A stretch of DNA of 46,566 nucleotides from JANPLN01 sp043757265 (GTDB taxonomy: Bacteria; Bdellovibrionota; Bdellovibrionia; Bdellovibrionales; JAGQZY01), in NCBI GenBank assembly GCA_043757265.1, contig JAYUQP010000012.1, positions 1-46,566 of the forward strand, read 5' to 3'. The notes under the pieces are model-generated. The model was not told where the DNA came from. It saw nothing but the letters and a program-made list of their open reading frames with translations, and made no database searches. Below are positions 25,324-34,697 of this stretch, in pieces. How positions within the stretch are numbered: position 1 is the stretch's first letter; every line of letters starts with the position of its first letter. Made by a program: the position numbers and the translations under genes.

Positions 25324-27420
25324 ATGGAACAGATTATTGCCTTTCTAAATCGTTTTGAAAAATACACCAAAAACATGGATCTTTTGGTGGCGCTCTCGTT
25401 GATTGGCATCTTGGTTGTCATGATGATTCCACTTCCTTCGTTGTTGTTGGATATGGCTTTAACAATATCCATCACGTTTAGTCTTTTAATTCTCTTAGTG
25501 GCTCTTTATACAAACCAAATTCTTGATTTTAGCGTTTTTCCTTCACTCCTTCTAATTTCGACGCTTTTTCGATTGGCCCTTAACGTTGCCTCAACGCGAC
25601 TGATTTTGACAGAAGGACACAATGGTCATGCGGCCGCGGGTCAAGTGATCCATGCCTTTGCAAGCATTGTGGTTGGTAACAACTATGCCATCGGGCTTGT
25701 GGTCTTTATCATTCTCGTTGTGATTAACTTTGTAGTTATCACCAAAGGTTCGGGTCGAATTGCAGAAGTTGCAGCACGATTTACATTAGATGCGTTACCA
25801 GGAAAGCAGATGTCCATCGATGCCGACCTGAACGCAGGCTTGATCAACGAAGAACAAGCACGTACTCGTCGTAAAAAAATTGAGGCGGAAGCTGATTTTT
25901 ATGGAGCCATGGATGGTGCCTCCAAATTCGTGCGTGGTGATGCCATAGCTGGAATTTTTATTATGTTGATCAACGTGATCGGCGGTTTGGCAATCGGCGT
26001 TTTGCAAAAAGGTTTAGATCTAGCAACAGCTGCCGACTTTTATACACAGCTTACAATCGGTGATGGTTTAGTGAGCCAGTTGCCAGCACTTATCATTTCA
26101 ACAGCAGCTGGTACAGTAGTTACAAAAAACAGTTCCAAGTCGAGCATTGGCCAAGATATTGCCTCGCAGTTATTTTTTAACCCCCGCGCGGTCATGGCAG
26201 CTGCTGGAATCGTGGGTTCCATGGGTTTAATTCCGGGACTTCCAACTGTGCCGTTTTTAACTGTCGCTGTTCTATTAGGCGGCATTGGATACGTGATTCA
26301 AACAAACAACCAAAATAAAGACAAAAACGAAAATCAGAAACGCATTGACGAATTGCAAAGGCCCAAGGCAGAGAGCATCGAAAATCTTTTGCCGCTGGAT
26401 CTTGTTGAAGTGGAAGTTGGCTACGGTCTGATCAATGTTGTTGAGTCCCACGAAAGCGGCGATTTACTCGAGCGCATTGTAAGCATTCGCAAGCAGTTCG
26501 CCATGGATTTGGGAGTCATTATTCCTCCTGTGCACATTCGTGATAATCTACAATTAAAGCCTGGTGAGTATCGAATTTTAATCAAAGGCAACAAAGTTGC
26601 CCAAGGCGACCTCAAGGCCGAGTGCTTTTTGGCCATGGATCCAGGTGGAGTGAGCAAAAAAATGGAAGGTGCAAAAACCAAGGAGCCGGCCTTTGGATTG
26701 GATGCTCTGTGGATTACGAAGTCGCAAAAAGAAGAAGCCGAGCTTTGTGGCTACACTGTTGTGGATTTACCAACTGTAATGGCAACTCATATCACCGAAA
26801 TTCTTCGCTCTCATGCCTACGAGTTATTTGGTCGACAAGAGGCCAGCAGCCTTATCGACAATTTCAAAAAAGCATATCCCAAGGTTGTTGAAGATCTTAT
26901 TCCCGATCTGCTTCCTTTGGGCAGTGTTGTACGTATCCTTCAGGGCCTACTCAAGGAACAGATTTCGATTCGCGATATGCTAACCATCTTTGAAGCACTC
27001 GCAGATGAGGCCTCGCGCACTAAAGATGTGGAGCAGCTAACGGAGTCTGTGCGTAAACGCCTTGCTCGAGGCATTACCGCAAAATACATGGATGACGGCG
27101 GAATGATTCAAGTGATGACACTGAGTTCAAATATCGAAGAAGAAATCATATCTTCGCTGATTCAGACGGAACAGGGCATTCAATTGGCCATGGATGCTCA
27201 GCGTATGCAAAAAATCGTATTACAAATTGCCGACATGATCGAAGAACATCCGGAAGTGGCAAGCCAGCCCATTCTTCTGACAAGTCCTACCGTGCGCCGT
27301 CACGTTTTTAGAATCACGCATAAATTTATACCGCAGTTGGTTGTCCTTTCTCATGGAGAAATTTCGACTCAAGCAAAAGTGTCTTCAGTAGGGGTCGTGG
27401 AGGTTCCATATGCAGGTTAG
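25324..27420 (+). CDS. flhA: Flagellar export apparatus protein FlhA
   Basis: FlhA forms the nonameric export platform. The 698-residue length is normal. The N-terminal half has about eight membrane segments with VFPSLLLISTLFRLALNVAS and the FHIPEP-region sequence GRIAEVAARFTLDALPGKQM. The cytosolic half contains GVIIPPVHIRDNLQL and the substrate/chaperone-docking domain. The stop overlaps the start of flhF by 11 nt. Confidence 0.97.
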   Translation: MEQIIAFLNRFEKYTKNMDLLVALSLIGILVVMMIPLPSLLLDMALTISITFSLLILLVALYTNQILDFSVFPSLLLISTLFRLALNVASTRLILTEGHNGHAAAGQVIHAFASIVVGNNYAIGLVVFIILVVINFVVITKGSGRIAEVAARFTLDALPGKQMSIDADLNAGLINEEQARTRRKKIEAEADFYGAMDGASKFVRGDAIAGIFIMLINVIGGLAIGVLQKGLDLATAADFYTQLTIGDGLVSQLPALIISTAAGTVVTKNSSKSSIGQDIASQLFFNPRAVMAAAGIVGSMGLIPGLPTVPFLTVAVLLGGIGYVIQTNNQNKDKNENQKRIDELQRPKAESIENLLPLDLVEVEVGYGLINVVESHESGDLLERIVSIRKQFAMDLGVIIPPVHIRDNLQLKPGEYRILIKGNKVAQGDLKAECFLAMDPGGVSKKMEGAKTKEPAFGLDALWITKSQKEEAELCGYTVVDLPTVMATHITEILRSHAYELFGRQEASSLIDNFKKAYPKVVEDLIPDLLPLGSVVRILQGLLKEQISIRDMLTIFEALADEASRTKDVEQLTESVRKRLARGITAKYMDDGGMIQVMTLSSNIEEEIISSLIQTEQGIQLAMDAQRMQKIVLQIADMIEEHPEVASQPILLTSPTVRRHVFRITHKFIPQLVVLSHGEISTQAKVSSVGVVEVPYAG

Positions 27421-28798
27421 AAAGTACGAAGCCACAACAATTAAAGAGGCTGTCGACATGGTCAAAAAAGACTTAGGCCCCGACGCCATCATCCTATCGA
27501 CGAAGGAAACTCAAAAACACATGGGGGCTAATTCGCCGCGCAAAGTTTTAATCACAGCGGCCGTTGCTGAAGATACTCTCAACCGTAAAAGAACTGTGGA
27601 ACAAAATCTTTCGCAAAAAGATTTAACCCGCTTATCGCAAAAATCAGCCCGCGTGCAACGCCAGTTTATCAATCAGGCCTATTCTCATCTCAACGAAAAA
27701 ATCACCGAAAAGCGGCGAGTGCTCGAGGCGCGTAACTACGCTTCTATCCCTGAAGAGGATTTCGAACAAGATTCGTCTTATGAGGTGATAAAGCCAAAGA
27801 TGAAGAATACGTTTCTGCAGTCGAAGCCAAAACAAGTGCAAACGACAGCAGTGCCGGCTCCAGCTACAAAATTCGATGTGAGCAAGATCAATGAACTCAA
27901 AGACGAAATCAAACGTTTACAAGGAATGCTGCAAAATATCGGCTCTCAGCCAAAGACGGCTGCTGCTGCCACACTGGCGTTGTACCCTGGGGCGCGCCAT
28001 GGAATTTCACAAGATACCAGCGCCATGTTCGAAAGACTGGTTGGCGAAGGTATCGAAGAAAAGCTTGTTGTTGAACTTATGAAAAATGCCCACCTTCAAT
28101 TAAAAGACAACGTCAAAAAGAAAGGGCTTTTAGAAGCCTGGGTAGCCAAATGGATGTACTCGACCGTGGATATCGTAAAAGAAAAACTTCAGTCCCGGTA
28201 CCATGTTTTTGTAGGCCCCCGAGGAGTGGGAAAAACATCGACCCTTGTTAAAATGGCAAGTCATCTGGTTTTAAAAGAGAAAAAACGAATTGGAATTATT
28301 TCCGCAGACAATAACAAAGTTGGCGCCGTTGAACAGCTACGCATTTACAGCCAAATTTTAAATGTGCCGTTTGCCATTTGGAAAAAAGGCGAAGATATCA
28401 ATCAGTACCTGCGCTATATGGAAAAAGTGGATTATGTGCTCATCGATACTGAGGGGCAGTCCCTTGTGCAAATGAACGAGATCGATCATCTCAAAGCGCA
28501 CATCCCCTATGATCTTGGAAACATTCGCATCCATTTAGTGCTTTCGGCTATGATGAAAGAGGAAGAGATGTTTTCCTATGCACGGCGTTTTCGCTCCGTG
28601 CAATTCCACGATTTCATTATGACCAACATCGACCAATTACGAAAGCACGGAGTTCTGGTTAATTTACAAAAACAAATTGCAGCACCGTACTTTGCGTTTG
28701 GTTTGGGCCCTATGATTCCAGAAGATTTCGAATGGTCCTCGCGTGAACGCGTCTTAGATTGCATTTTCAAACTGTCAAAAACAAAGGGTGATACATGA
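27410..28798 (+). CDS. flhF: FlhF, SRP-type GTPase with altered nucleotide motifs
   Basis: FlhF sets the position and number of flagella, usually at a pole, together with FlhG. The 462-residue protein has the N-terminal B domain (start MQVRKYEATTIKEAVDMVKK), a variable coiled linker, an N-domain and the G-domain. The P-loop is GPRGVGKTST near residues 269-278. Other motifs depart from the family: the I-box DTYR is DNNK near 300, G3 DTAGR is DTEGQ near 345, and G4 TKxD is TNID near 404. It may bind or hydrolyse GTP poorly. It overlaps flhA and flhG. Confidence 0.93.
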   Translation: MQVRKYEATTIKEAVDMVKKDLGPDAIILSTKETQKHMGANSPRKVLITAAVAEDTLNRKRTVEQNLSQKDLTRLSQKSARVQRQFINQAYSHLNEKITEKRRVLEARNYASIPEEDFEQDSSYEVIKPKMKNTFLQSKPKQVQTTAVPAPATKFDVSKINELKDEIKRLQGMLQNIGSQPKTAAAATLALYPGARHGISQDTSAMFERLVGEGIEEKLVVELMKNAHLQLKDNVKKKGLLEAWVAKWMYSTVDIVKEKLQSRYHVFVGPRGVGKTSTLVKMASHLVLKEKKRIGIISADNNKVGAVEQLRIYSQILNVPFAIWKKGEDINQYLRYMEKVDYVLIDTEGQSLVQMNEIDHLKAHIPYDLGNIRIHLVLSAMMKEEEMFSYARRFRSVQFHDFIMTNIDQLRKHGVLVNLQKQIAAPYFAFGLGPMIPEDFEWSSRERVLDCIFKLSKTKGDT

Positions 28799-29607
28799 AA
28801 CAAAAATCAATTCGCACGATCAGCGTGACATCGGGTAAAGGTGGAGTCGGAAAAACCACAATCACGGTGAACCTTGCTAACTGTTTGGCCGCCATGGGTA
28901 AAAAAGTTCTGATTCTCGATGGTGATATGAGTTTGGCCAACGTCGACATCTTTTTAAAAAGTACGACGAAAGCTTCGGTGAGTGATTTTTTAAAGGGCGA
29001 CATCCCTATGTCCGAAGTTATCGTTAAACAGTCGCGAAATATTCATATCCTGCCAGGGGCGAGTGGTATTTTCGAAATGACTCAGTTGGATGCTTTTCAA
29101 AAGCAGATGCTTCTCGATGGGGTCAGTCAGCTCGAGGAGGATTACGACTACTTGCTGATCGATACGGCATCAGGCATTTCGGATGATGTGTTGTACCTCA
29201 GCAGTGCTGCGCAAGATGTATTTGTTGTTGTTCAGCCGGATCCCTCAAGCCTGACAGATTCTTATGCGCTCATTAAATTATTAAATCAGAGATACCGCAC
29301 AAAGAATATTACGGTGGTTAGCAACCTTGTTAACAACGAGCAAGAGGGTTTGCATCTTTACAATCGCATTAATTCTGTGGCCGCAAAATTTTTGAATATG
29401 TCATTGCACTATGGTGGCTTTATTCCCTTTGATCTCAAAATGAGACAGGCCACGCATCAGCAGGAGCTTATTACGACGATGGCGCCCACATCTTCGTCGA
29501 GTCTATGTCTGAAGCAAATAGCGAGTACAATTGAGAAATCTTCGAGCACTCGAGAGTTTCAGGGTGGGATGCAGTTTTTTTGGAATCAGGTATTGGATAT
29601 TGCTTAG
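28795..29607 (+). CDS. flhG: FlhG/FleN, MinD-like ATPase controlling flagellar number
   Basis: This ParA/MinD-type ATPase antagonises FlhF and limits flagellum number. The 270-residue protein has the deviant Walker A GKGGVGKTT at about 14-22, the switch I region LDGDMSLANVDIFL and the switch II segment LLIDTASGISDDVL. It starts within the flhF stop (ATGA). A C-terminal amphipathic helix for membrane binding is not obvious by eye. Compared with flhF, its catalytic motifs are intact. Confidence 0.95.
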   Translation: MKQKSIRTISVTSGKGGVGKTTITVNLANCLAAMGKKVLILDGDMSLANVDIFLKSTTKASVSDFLKGDIPMSEVIVKQSRNIHILPGASGIFEMTQLDAFQKQMLLDGVSQLEEDYDYLLIDTASGISDDVLYLSSAAQDVFVVVQPDPSSLTDSYALIKLLNQRYRTKNITVVSNLVNNEQEGLHLYNRINSVAAKFLNMSLHYGGFIPFDLKMRQATHQQELITTMAPTSSSSLCLKQIASTIEKSSSTREFQGGMQFFWNQVLDIA

Positions 29608-29692
29608 TCGAGTCTAACTTTTAAAAAGCAATAAACTTGTTAGAATAAGAGGGTGTCCTTAAACACGCTCGAAGGAAACATCAAAGGTGACT

Positions 29693-30472
29693 ATGGCCAA
29701 TCCGTTGTTAAAAAAGTACAAAGAAGAAGGCAACAAAATTTCACCCAAGGAAAAAGATAAACTGATCGTTGAATACGCTCCGTTGATCAAATTTGTGGCG
29801 CAGAAAATTGCTGCCCGGTTGCCTTCGAACATTGAATTGGATGATTTGATTTCCAGTGGTGTTATTGGATTGATGGATGCCATCGATAAATACGATCCAA
29901 CTCGCGATAACAAATTTAAAACCTATGCTGAGTTTCGTATTCGCGGTGCTATTTTAGACGAATTGCGAGCGCAAGACTGGGTGCCCCGCTCGGTACGTGA
30001 TAAAGCAAAAATGCTCGACCGTGCGGTGATGGAGTTAGAAATTTCGCTAGGACGTGCGCCAAAAGATGAAGAGATCGCAGCCCAACTAAAAATTAGCGTG
30101 GAAGATCTGCATGAGCTGGTCAACGAAGTTCGCCCGGTAAGCGTGGTCTCCATTGACGAAGCGCCAACGTTTAGTAGCGTGGATAAAAAATCCATTTTGC
30201 ACATACTTGATGGTTGTAAGTTTAACAACCCGCAAAACCAACTCGATGTTAAATTTTTAAAGGATATAATTACGAAGGCCATTGAGGAATTGCCCGAACG
30301 GCAAAGACTTGTGCTTTCGCTTTATTACTACGAGGATCTTAACCTCAAAGAAATTGGCAGAGTATTACGAGTAACGGAGAGCCGAGTCTCCCAGCTTCAC
30401 GCACAGGCCATCGTTCGCCTACGCGCTAAGTTAAATCAAGCATTTCAAAACCGTGACTTGGAGGCTTCGTAA
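29693..30472 (+). CDS. fliA: Flagellar sigma factor FliA (sigma-28)
   Basis: FliA directs late flagellar and chemotaxis transcription. From the ATG at 29693 the protein has 259 residues; an in-frame GTG lies two codons upstream and either could be used. Region 2 is clear (LDDLISSGVIGLMDAIDKYD, KFKTYAEFRIRGAILDELRA), followed by the FliA-specific DWVPRSVRDKAK. Region 4 ends with ELPERQRLVLSLYYYEDLNL and VTESRVSQLHAQAI. Its stop overlaps the next start (TAATG). Confidence 0.96.
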   Translation: MANPLLKKYKEEGNKISPKEKDKLIVEYAPLIKFVAQKIAARLPSNIELDDLISSGVIGLMDAIDKYDPTRDNKFKTYAEFRIRGAILDELRAQDWVPRSVRDKAKMLDRAVMELEISLGRAPKDEEIAAQLKISVEDLHELVNEVRPVSVVSIDEAPTFSSVDKKSILHILDGCKFNNPQNQLDVKFLKDIITKAIEELPERQRLVLSLYYYEDLNLKEIGRVLRVTESRVSQLHAQAIVRLRAKLNQAFQNRDLEAS

Positions 30473-30972
30473 TGGCAAGACTGAGAGACTTTGTTCCTGG
30501 AGGCTCCCCGGTGATTCGATTTTTTGTTGGATTTACGCTTGCTGCAAGTATCGTTGGTTACCTTGTGTCGATGTACATCGAGGTGGATCCAATTGTAGCA
30601 GCTGAATACTTGGGCTACATGCTGGGTTTGAGCGTCAGTTTGATGTTTATGAAATTTGGTTTTGTCAGTTTTCGGTTTTGGTCCACAGATAATGATTTTA
30701 AGACCCATCTCGTCAGCCAGTGGGATCGTTCCTTTGGTATTTCGGGTTGGTTGTTGGTTTGCATTGGACTGATCAGCGCACTCACTGGGGCGCCGGAGCA
30801 AATGGCTGCTAATGCAAGTCTTGCACTTTATGGATTGTTTTATTCGTACATTTTAAAAGGCTTCGTGCTTACAGCGCTGTACCCGAATCCCGACGACGAT
30901 ATGTACTACGTCGAAACAAATCACACGCGCCACCGCAAACTCGAAAACGCAACCGAAATGGTCATCCACTAA
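30472..30972 (+). CDS. Hypothetical 4-TM membrane protein coupled to fliA
   Basis: I do not recognise this 166-residue protein. Four hydrophobic segments are visible: VIRFFVGFTLAASIVGYLVS, YLGYMLGLSVSLMFMKFGFV, ISGWLLVCIGLISALTG and LALYGLFYSYILKGFVLTAL. The loops are short and the C-terminal tail is polar. Its ATG overlaps the fliA stop, so it is translated with the sigma factor and may have a role in the flagellar system. It is the last gene of the operon. Confidence 0.8.
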   Translation: MARLRDFVPGGSPVIRFFVGFTLAASIVGYLVSMYIEVDPIVAAEYLGYMLGLSVSLMFMKFGFVSFRFWSTDNDFKTHLVSQWDRSFGISGWLLVCIGLISALTGAPEQMAANASLALYGLFYSYILKGFVLTALYPNPDDDMYYVETNHTRHRKLENATEMVIH

Positions 30973-31180
30973 AAGGCAACCTTACTCCCCACCGCAATCC
31001 GATCTACTTCCCGTCATCCAGAGCGGAGCGAAGGATCTCGCTATACCGCATGGATTAGCGGTACCATTTCAAATCGTTCCGCGGCACAGATCAAGACGAG
31101 ATCCTTCGCTTCGCTCAGGATGACGATGAAGGAGTCAGGATAACGGGACGACGATAGAGGAATTGAGACCCGATCAGATT
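30973..31180. repeat. Intergenic region with paired REP-like inverted repeats
   Basis: GTCATCC(A)GAGCGGAGCG (from 31013) and its inverted partner CTTCGCTTCGCTCAGGATG (within 31097-31124) bracket ~55 nt. The pair lies between convergent genes and may act as a transcript end. The same repeat family occurs at 12838 and 43729. Confidence 0.75.
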
Positions 31181-32323
31181 TTACTCGGCGTCAGGTACGA
31201 GCATTTCGTCTTTGATTTTTTTCATCACGCGAGCTTCCATTTGTCGAACAGCTTCGCGGGTGACGCCCCACTCGGTACCGATGTCTTGCAGAGTGACTGG
31301 GTCATCGGCAAGCAATCGTTTTTCTAAAATATAGAGCTCTTTTTCGTTCAGCTTGGGTCGCAGTCCACCAATTTTTTGTTCGAGTATACGAATGTTTTCT
31401 TTACGAGCCATTTGATCGTCGATGGGTTCATCGTTTGTGGCTTCCAAATCTAGGCGCACTCCTGAGCCTTCGTCCGAAATCGGAGCGTCCAAACTAATAT
31501 CTCGCCCTGACATGCGCTCTTCCATCATGCGAATTTCGTCTTCAGGAATACCTAACTTTGTACTCAATAACTTTACCGTAGGTTCTTGCCCCAAAAGATC
31601 CAAATGGTCTTTGGCCTTTCGAAGATGGTAAAAAAGCTTCCTTTGATTTTGCGTGGTTCCGATGCGAACCATTGAGTGCTGTCGCATCAGATATTCTTGA
31701 ATGTAACCGCGAATCCACCAAACAGCATAACTTATGAGCCGCACGCCCTTGTAAGGATTAAACTCCTTCACTGCATGCATAAGCCCCACATTGCCCTCTT
31801 GGACAATATCGATCAGCTTGTTTCCGAATTTTGAATACTCAGCTGCAATCTTCACAACGAAGCGTAAATTAGATGTCACTAATATTTCGGCATCTTTTGG
31901 ATTGCGATCCTTAAAGTACCGGAGAGCGATAATTCCCTCTTGTTCGCGGGTCAGCAAAGGATACTTATTTACGTTGGCTAAATAGGCCGATAGCGTGTCG
32001 CCAACGGGAGTGAGTGCAGCTGATGAGTTTTTATAGGATGTCGACGTGGGCTCAACAATTTCAGCGTCCACCGATACGGCTTGCTTTTTTGATTTCTGAG
32101 GGGTGGTGGTCAAAGCTGTTGGCGCTGTCGTTGGTTTTTTGTTCAAATTGGTTAATTTTTTAGGCAATGTTTTAGAAGTGGGCTTTGACGATTCTTTAGC
32201 CGCTGTTGTGGACGCATTTTTTTTGGAAGCCATCACTGATGACTTCGGCGACACTATTTTTTTGTGTGATGTTTTTTGAGTCGTTTTTGCAGCTGTCTTT
32301 TTAACTAACTTTTTTTTTGCCAT
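31181..32323 (-). CDS. rpoH: RpoH-like sigma factor with lysine-rich N-terminal tail
   Basis: This is a sigma-70 family factor of the sigma-32 type. The core (about residues 107-380) has region 2 (TSNLRFVVKIAAEY, IDIVQEGNVGLMHAVKEFNP, SYAVWWIRGYIQEYL) with the RpoH hallmark NQRKLFYHLRK, and region 4 ending VTREAVRQMEARVMKKI. The first ~100 residues are a Lys/Thr/Ser/Ala/Pro-rich disordered tail resembling histone H1 C-termini (for example MAKKKLVKKTAAKTTQKTSH). This makes the protein 380 residues, about 90-100 more than usual. The heat-shock role is inferred from the family. Confidence 0.87.
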   Translation of the reverse strand: MAKKKLVKKTAAKTTQKTSHKKIVSPKSSVMASKKNASTTAAKESSKPTSKTLPKKLTNLNKKPTTAPTALTTTPQKSKKQAVSVDAEIVEPTSTSYKNSSAALTPVGDTLSAYLANVNKYPLLTREQEGIIALRYFKDRNPKDAEILVTSNLRFVVKIAAEYSKFGNKLIDIVQEGNVGLMHAVKEFNPYKGVRLISYAVWWIRGYIQEYLMRQHSMVRIGTTQNQRKLFYHLRKAKDHLDLLGQEPTVKLLSTKLGIPEDEIRMMEERMSGRDISLDAPISDEGSGVRLDLEATNDEPIDDQMARKENIRILEQKIGGLRPKLNEKELYILEKRLLADDPVTLQDIGTEWGVTREAVRQMEARVMKKIKDEMLVPDAE

Positions 32324-32338
32324 GACCAGGTCGCGTCC

Positions 32339-32644
32339 TTACCCGAGCAACGACGATAATTTTTTCTCTATGGTCGATTTTATCTGTCCCTTGAAAGCGG
32401 AAAGCAAAAAGGGTACTTCAATCTCGATAGAAACCACTGACTGTTCCCCCTGCGGGTTCACTTTGATATCTGCCGCAAATTTACTGCCCTTTGCGGCGCC
32501 AGAGAGTTGGCTGTCGTCAAAAGTGCAGTTCATATCAGCATCGAATTTACGGATTTCGCTATTTTCGCCAAAAACTGTTTTGATTTTTGCGAAAGTGTCT
32601 TGAGCAGTGAATTTGGAATTTACGTCGAGGTTTACTTTTGCCAT
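32339..32644 (-). CDS. Small protein resembling the polyhydroxyalkanoic-acid-system family
   Basis: This is a ~101-residue soluble protein from the ATG at 32644; a TTG 12 codons upstream is an alternative start. The pattern (a short N-terminal strand, FAKIKTVFGENSEIRKFDAD, then ...GSKFAADIKVN... and a hydrophobic strand-helix end SIEIEVPFLLSAFKGQIKST) matches the group annotated as PHA-system (granule-associated) proteins. No PHA synthase is nearby, so the name is weak evidence for function. It lies 15 nt upstream of the RpoH-like gene and is probably cotranscribed with it. Confidence 0.55.
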   Translation of the reverse strand: MAKVNLDVNSKFTAQDTFAKIKTVFGENSEIRKFDADMNCTFDDSQLSGAAKGSKFAADIKVNPQGEQSVVSIEIEVPFLLSAFKGQIKSTIEKKLSSLLG

Positions 32645-32824
32645 GGGCGAGAAAGTAGTCTCTGAGAGAGGCTCAGGCAAGCCGAAAAAAAATCAACCCA
32701 CCAAATAGCTAGGACAGGCTGTGGCCCTAGGATGGGGCGTGTCAACAGCCGCAAAAACCAACAGGTTTGTTTACTCTCCCGGTCTCAACCGTTAAGATCC
32801 ACGATCTCAAAAATAGGGGAGCCC

Positions 32825-34618
32825 ATGGAATTTTTAAAAACAAAGAAGCGAACTCACTACTGCGGCCAGCTGCGCGATTCACACGCAGGAAACAAGGTCG
32901 TTTTGATGGGTTGGGTGGATTCACGTAGAGATCATGGCGGCCTTATCTTTGTTGATTTGCGCGATCGCGACGGAATTGTTCAAGTGGTCTTAGATCCCCA
33001 AAATTCGAGCATGGCGTCGTCAAAAGACGTGCGCGGCGAGTTTGTTATCGCAATTTCTGGTGAAGTTCGCCTGCGTCCTGACGGGATGAAGAATGCTAAA
33101 CTCAACACCGGTGCCGTTGAAGTTGTGGCAGGGGACTGCCAAATCCTGTCGAAAGCCCAACCGCTGCCATTTCACCTTAATGATCCCGCAGTTTCTGAAG
33201 CTGTTCGTTTAAAGTATCGTTATTTGGATTTACGTTCGCAAAGCTTGCAGAATTCTATACGCACTCGGCACGAAGTGGTAAAAAAAGTACGCGATTCTCT
33301 CTGTGGTCAGGGTTTTTACGAAGTCGAAACTCCCATCCTCTACAAGAGCACTCCTGAGGGAGCCCGTGATTACCTTGTTCCTTCACGGGTCAATCAGGGA
33401 ACTTTTTTTGCGCTTCCGCAAAGCCCTCAAACTTTAAAACAGCTTTTAATGATCAGCGGCTTTGATCGTTACTTCCAAATTGCACGCTGTTTTCGCGACG
33501 AAGACCTGCGCGCCGATCGCCAGCCAGAATTTAGCCAAATCGATATTGAGATGAGTTTTGTCGACGAAGACGACGTCCGCCGCGTGAACGAAGCCTTGCT
33601 TCGCGAAATCTGGAAGGAGTTCCGTGGGCGCGATGTGGCCCAAATTCCAACGTACACCTATCAAGATGTGATGAACCGCTTTGGTTCCGATAAGCCTGAT
33701 CTTCGGAATCCCATCGAGATTAAAGATTGTGGCGACCTTGTAAAATCAGTTCCGTTCAAGGTGTTCTCAGAAACCCTCGAGCGGGGCGGAACGGTACGCG
33801 GTATCGGCGTGCCGACAAAAGACGAAGTCTCGCGTTCGATGATCGACAAGTGGACTCAGCTATCAAAAGACAACCATGCGCGCGGTTTGGTGTGGATTAA
33901 AAAAGATGCCGAGGGCTATCAGTCGCCTGCCAATAAATTTTTAGATCAAACAGTGCTAGAAAGTTTGTACAAAAAACTTTGCCCCGAGGGGCACGGCGTA
34001 GCATTGATCGTTGCGGATGATTTTAAAAACGCAGTGTCGGCACTTGGTGCCCTTCGCAATGCTGTCGGCACGCAATTCAATTTGATCGACACCACTGTGG
34101 ATAAGTTCTGTTGGATTGTGGATTTCCCACTATTTGATTACGACGCCCAGGAAAAACGTTGGGTGGCCTGCCACCATCCATTCACGATGCCAAAGGACGA
34201 GCACGTTCATTATCTACAAAACGGAGATAACGAAGGCCTAGGTAAAGCACTAGCAAAAGCCTATGATCTTGTTTGTAACGGCTATGAGATTGCCGGTGGA
34301 AGCATTCGCATTCACAACTCCGAAGTGCAAAGTATGATGTTTAAAGCCTTGGGACTTTCGCCAGAAGATGCAAAAACCAAGTTCGGTTACTTTATCGAAG
34401 CTCTTAGCTACGGAACACCTCCGCATGGTGGAATCGCATGGGGTGTGGACCGCTTGATTATGATTCTTTGTAACACCGATGCGATTCGCGATGTTATTGC
34501 ATTCCCAAAAACATCAAAAGCGCAGTGCTTAATGTCGGAATCACCAAGCACGGTGGACCGCCATCAGCTTTTGGAGCTCGGTATCCGTCTCAACACCAAA
34601 GAGAACAAAGACGCCTAG
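32825..34618 (+). CDS. aspS: Aspartyl-tRNA synthetase
   Basis: This class II synthetase charges tRNA-Asp (possibly also tRNA-Asn). The ATG at 32825 follows GGGGAG; the longer frame from 32732 is not needed. The protein has 597 residues, the bacterial type with an N-terminal OB fold (GWVDSRRDHGGLIFVDLRDR), the class II motif 2 (FRDEDLRADRQPEFSQIDIE), the bacterial GAD insertion in the middle, and motif 3 GIAWGVDRLIMIL near the end. It appears monocistronic. Confidence 0.97.
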   Translation: MEFLKTKKRTHYCGQLRDSHAGNKVVLMGWVDSRRDHGGLIFVDLRDRDGIVQVVLDPQNSSMASSKDVRGEFVIAISGEVRLRPDGMKNAKLNTGAVEVVAGDCQILSKAQPLPFHLNDPAVSEAVRLKYRYLDLRSQSLQNSIRTRHEVVKKVRDSLCGQGFYEVETPILYKSTPEGARDYLVPSRVNQGTFFALPQSPQTLKQLLMISGFDRYFQIARCFRDEDLRADRQPEFSQIDIEMSFVDEDDVRRVNEALLREIWKEFRGRDVAQIPTYTYQDVMNRFGSDKPDLRNPIEIKDCGDLVKSVPFKVFSETLERGGTVRGIGVPTKDEVSRSMIDKWTQLSKDNHARGLVWIKKDAEGYQSPANKFLDQTVLESLYKKLCPEGHGVALIVADDFKNAVSALGALRNAVGTQFNLIDTTVDKFCWIVDFPLFDYDAQEKRWVACHHPFTMPKDEHVHYLQNGDNEGLGKALAKAYDLVCNGYEIAGGSIRIHNSEVQSMMFKALGLSPEDAKTKFGYFIEALSYGTPPHGGIAWGVDRLIMILCNTDAIRDVIAFPKTSKAQCLMSESPSTVDRHQLLELGIRLNTKENKDA

Positions 34619-34637
34619 AGCAATTGTTAAATGACAA

Positions 34638-34654
34638 CTGGCACGGAAATTGGA
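34638..34654 (+). promoter_or_regulatory. Sigma-54-like -24/-12 element (one mismatch)
   Basis: CTGGCACGGAAATTGGA resembles the consensus TGGCACG-N4-TTGCA, with TTGG in place of TTGC. It lies 44 nt before the thioredoxin-fold gene. The -12 mismatch makes this uncertain. Confidence 0.25.
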
Positions 34655-34697
34655 TTCCTCATCCATAATATATTTCTAATACACGAGGAAGTTCCGT

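Noticed and set aside
31985..32010. GCCGATAG in the sigma-factor gene as a FliA promoter
   Set aside because: It lies within a coding sequence with no matching -35 and no gene downstream on that strand.
34638..34654. Firm sigma-54 promoter
   Set aside because: The -12 element reads TTGG rather than TTGC, and no activator is nearby; it is kept only as a low-confidence feature.
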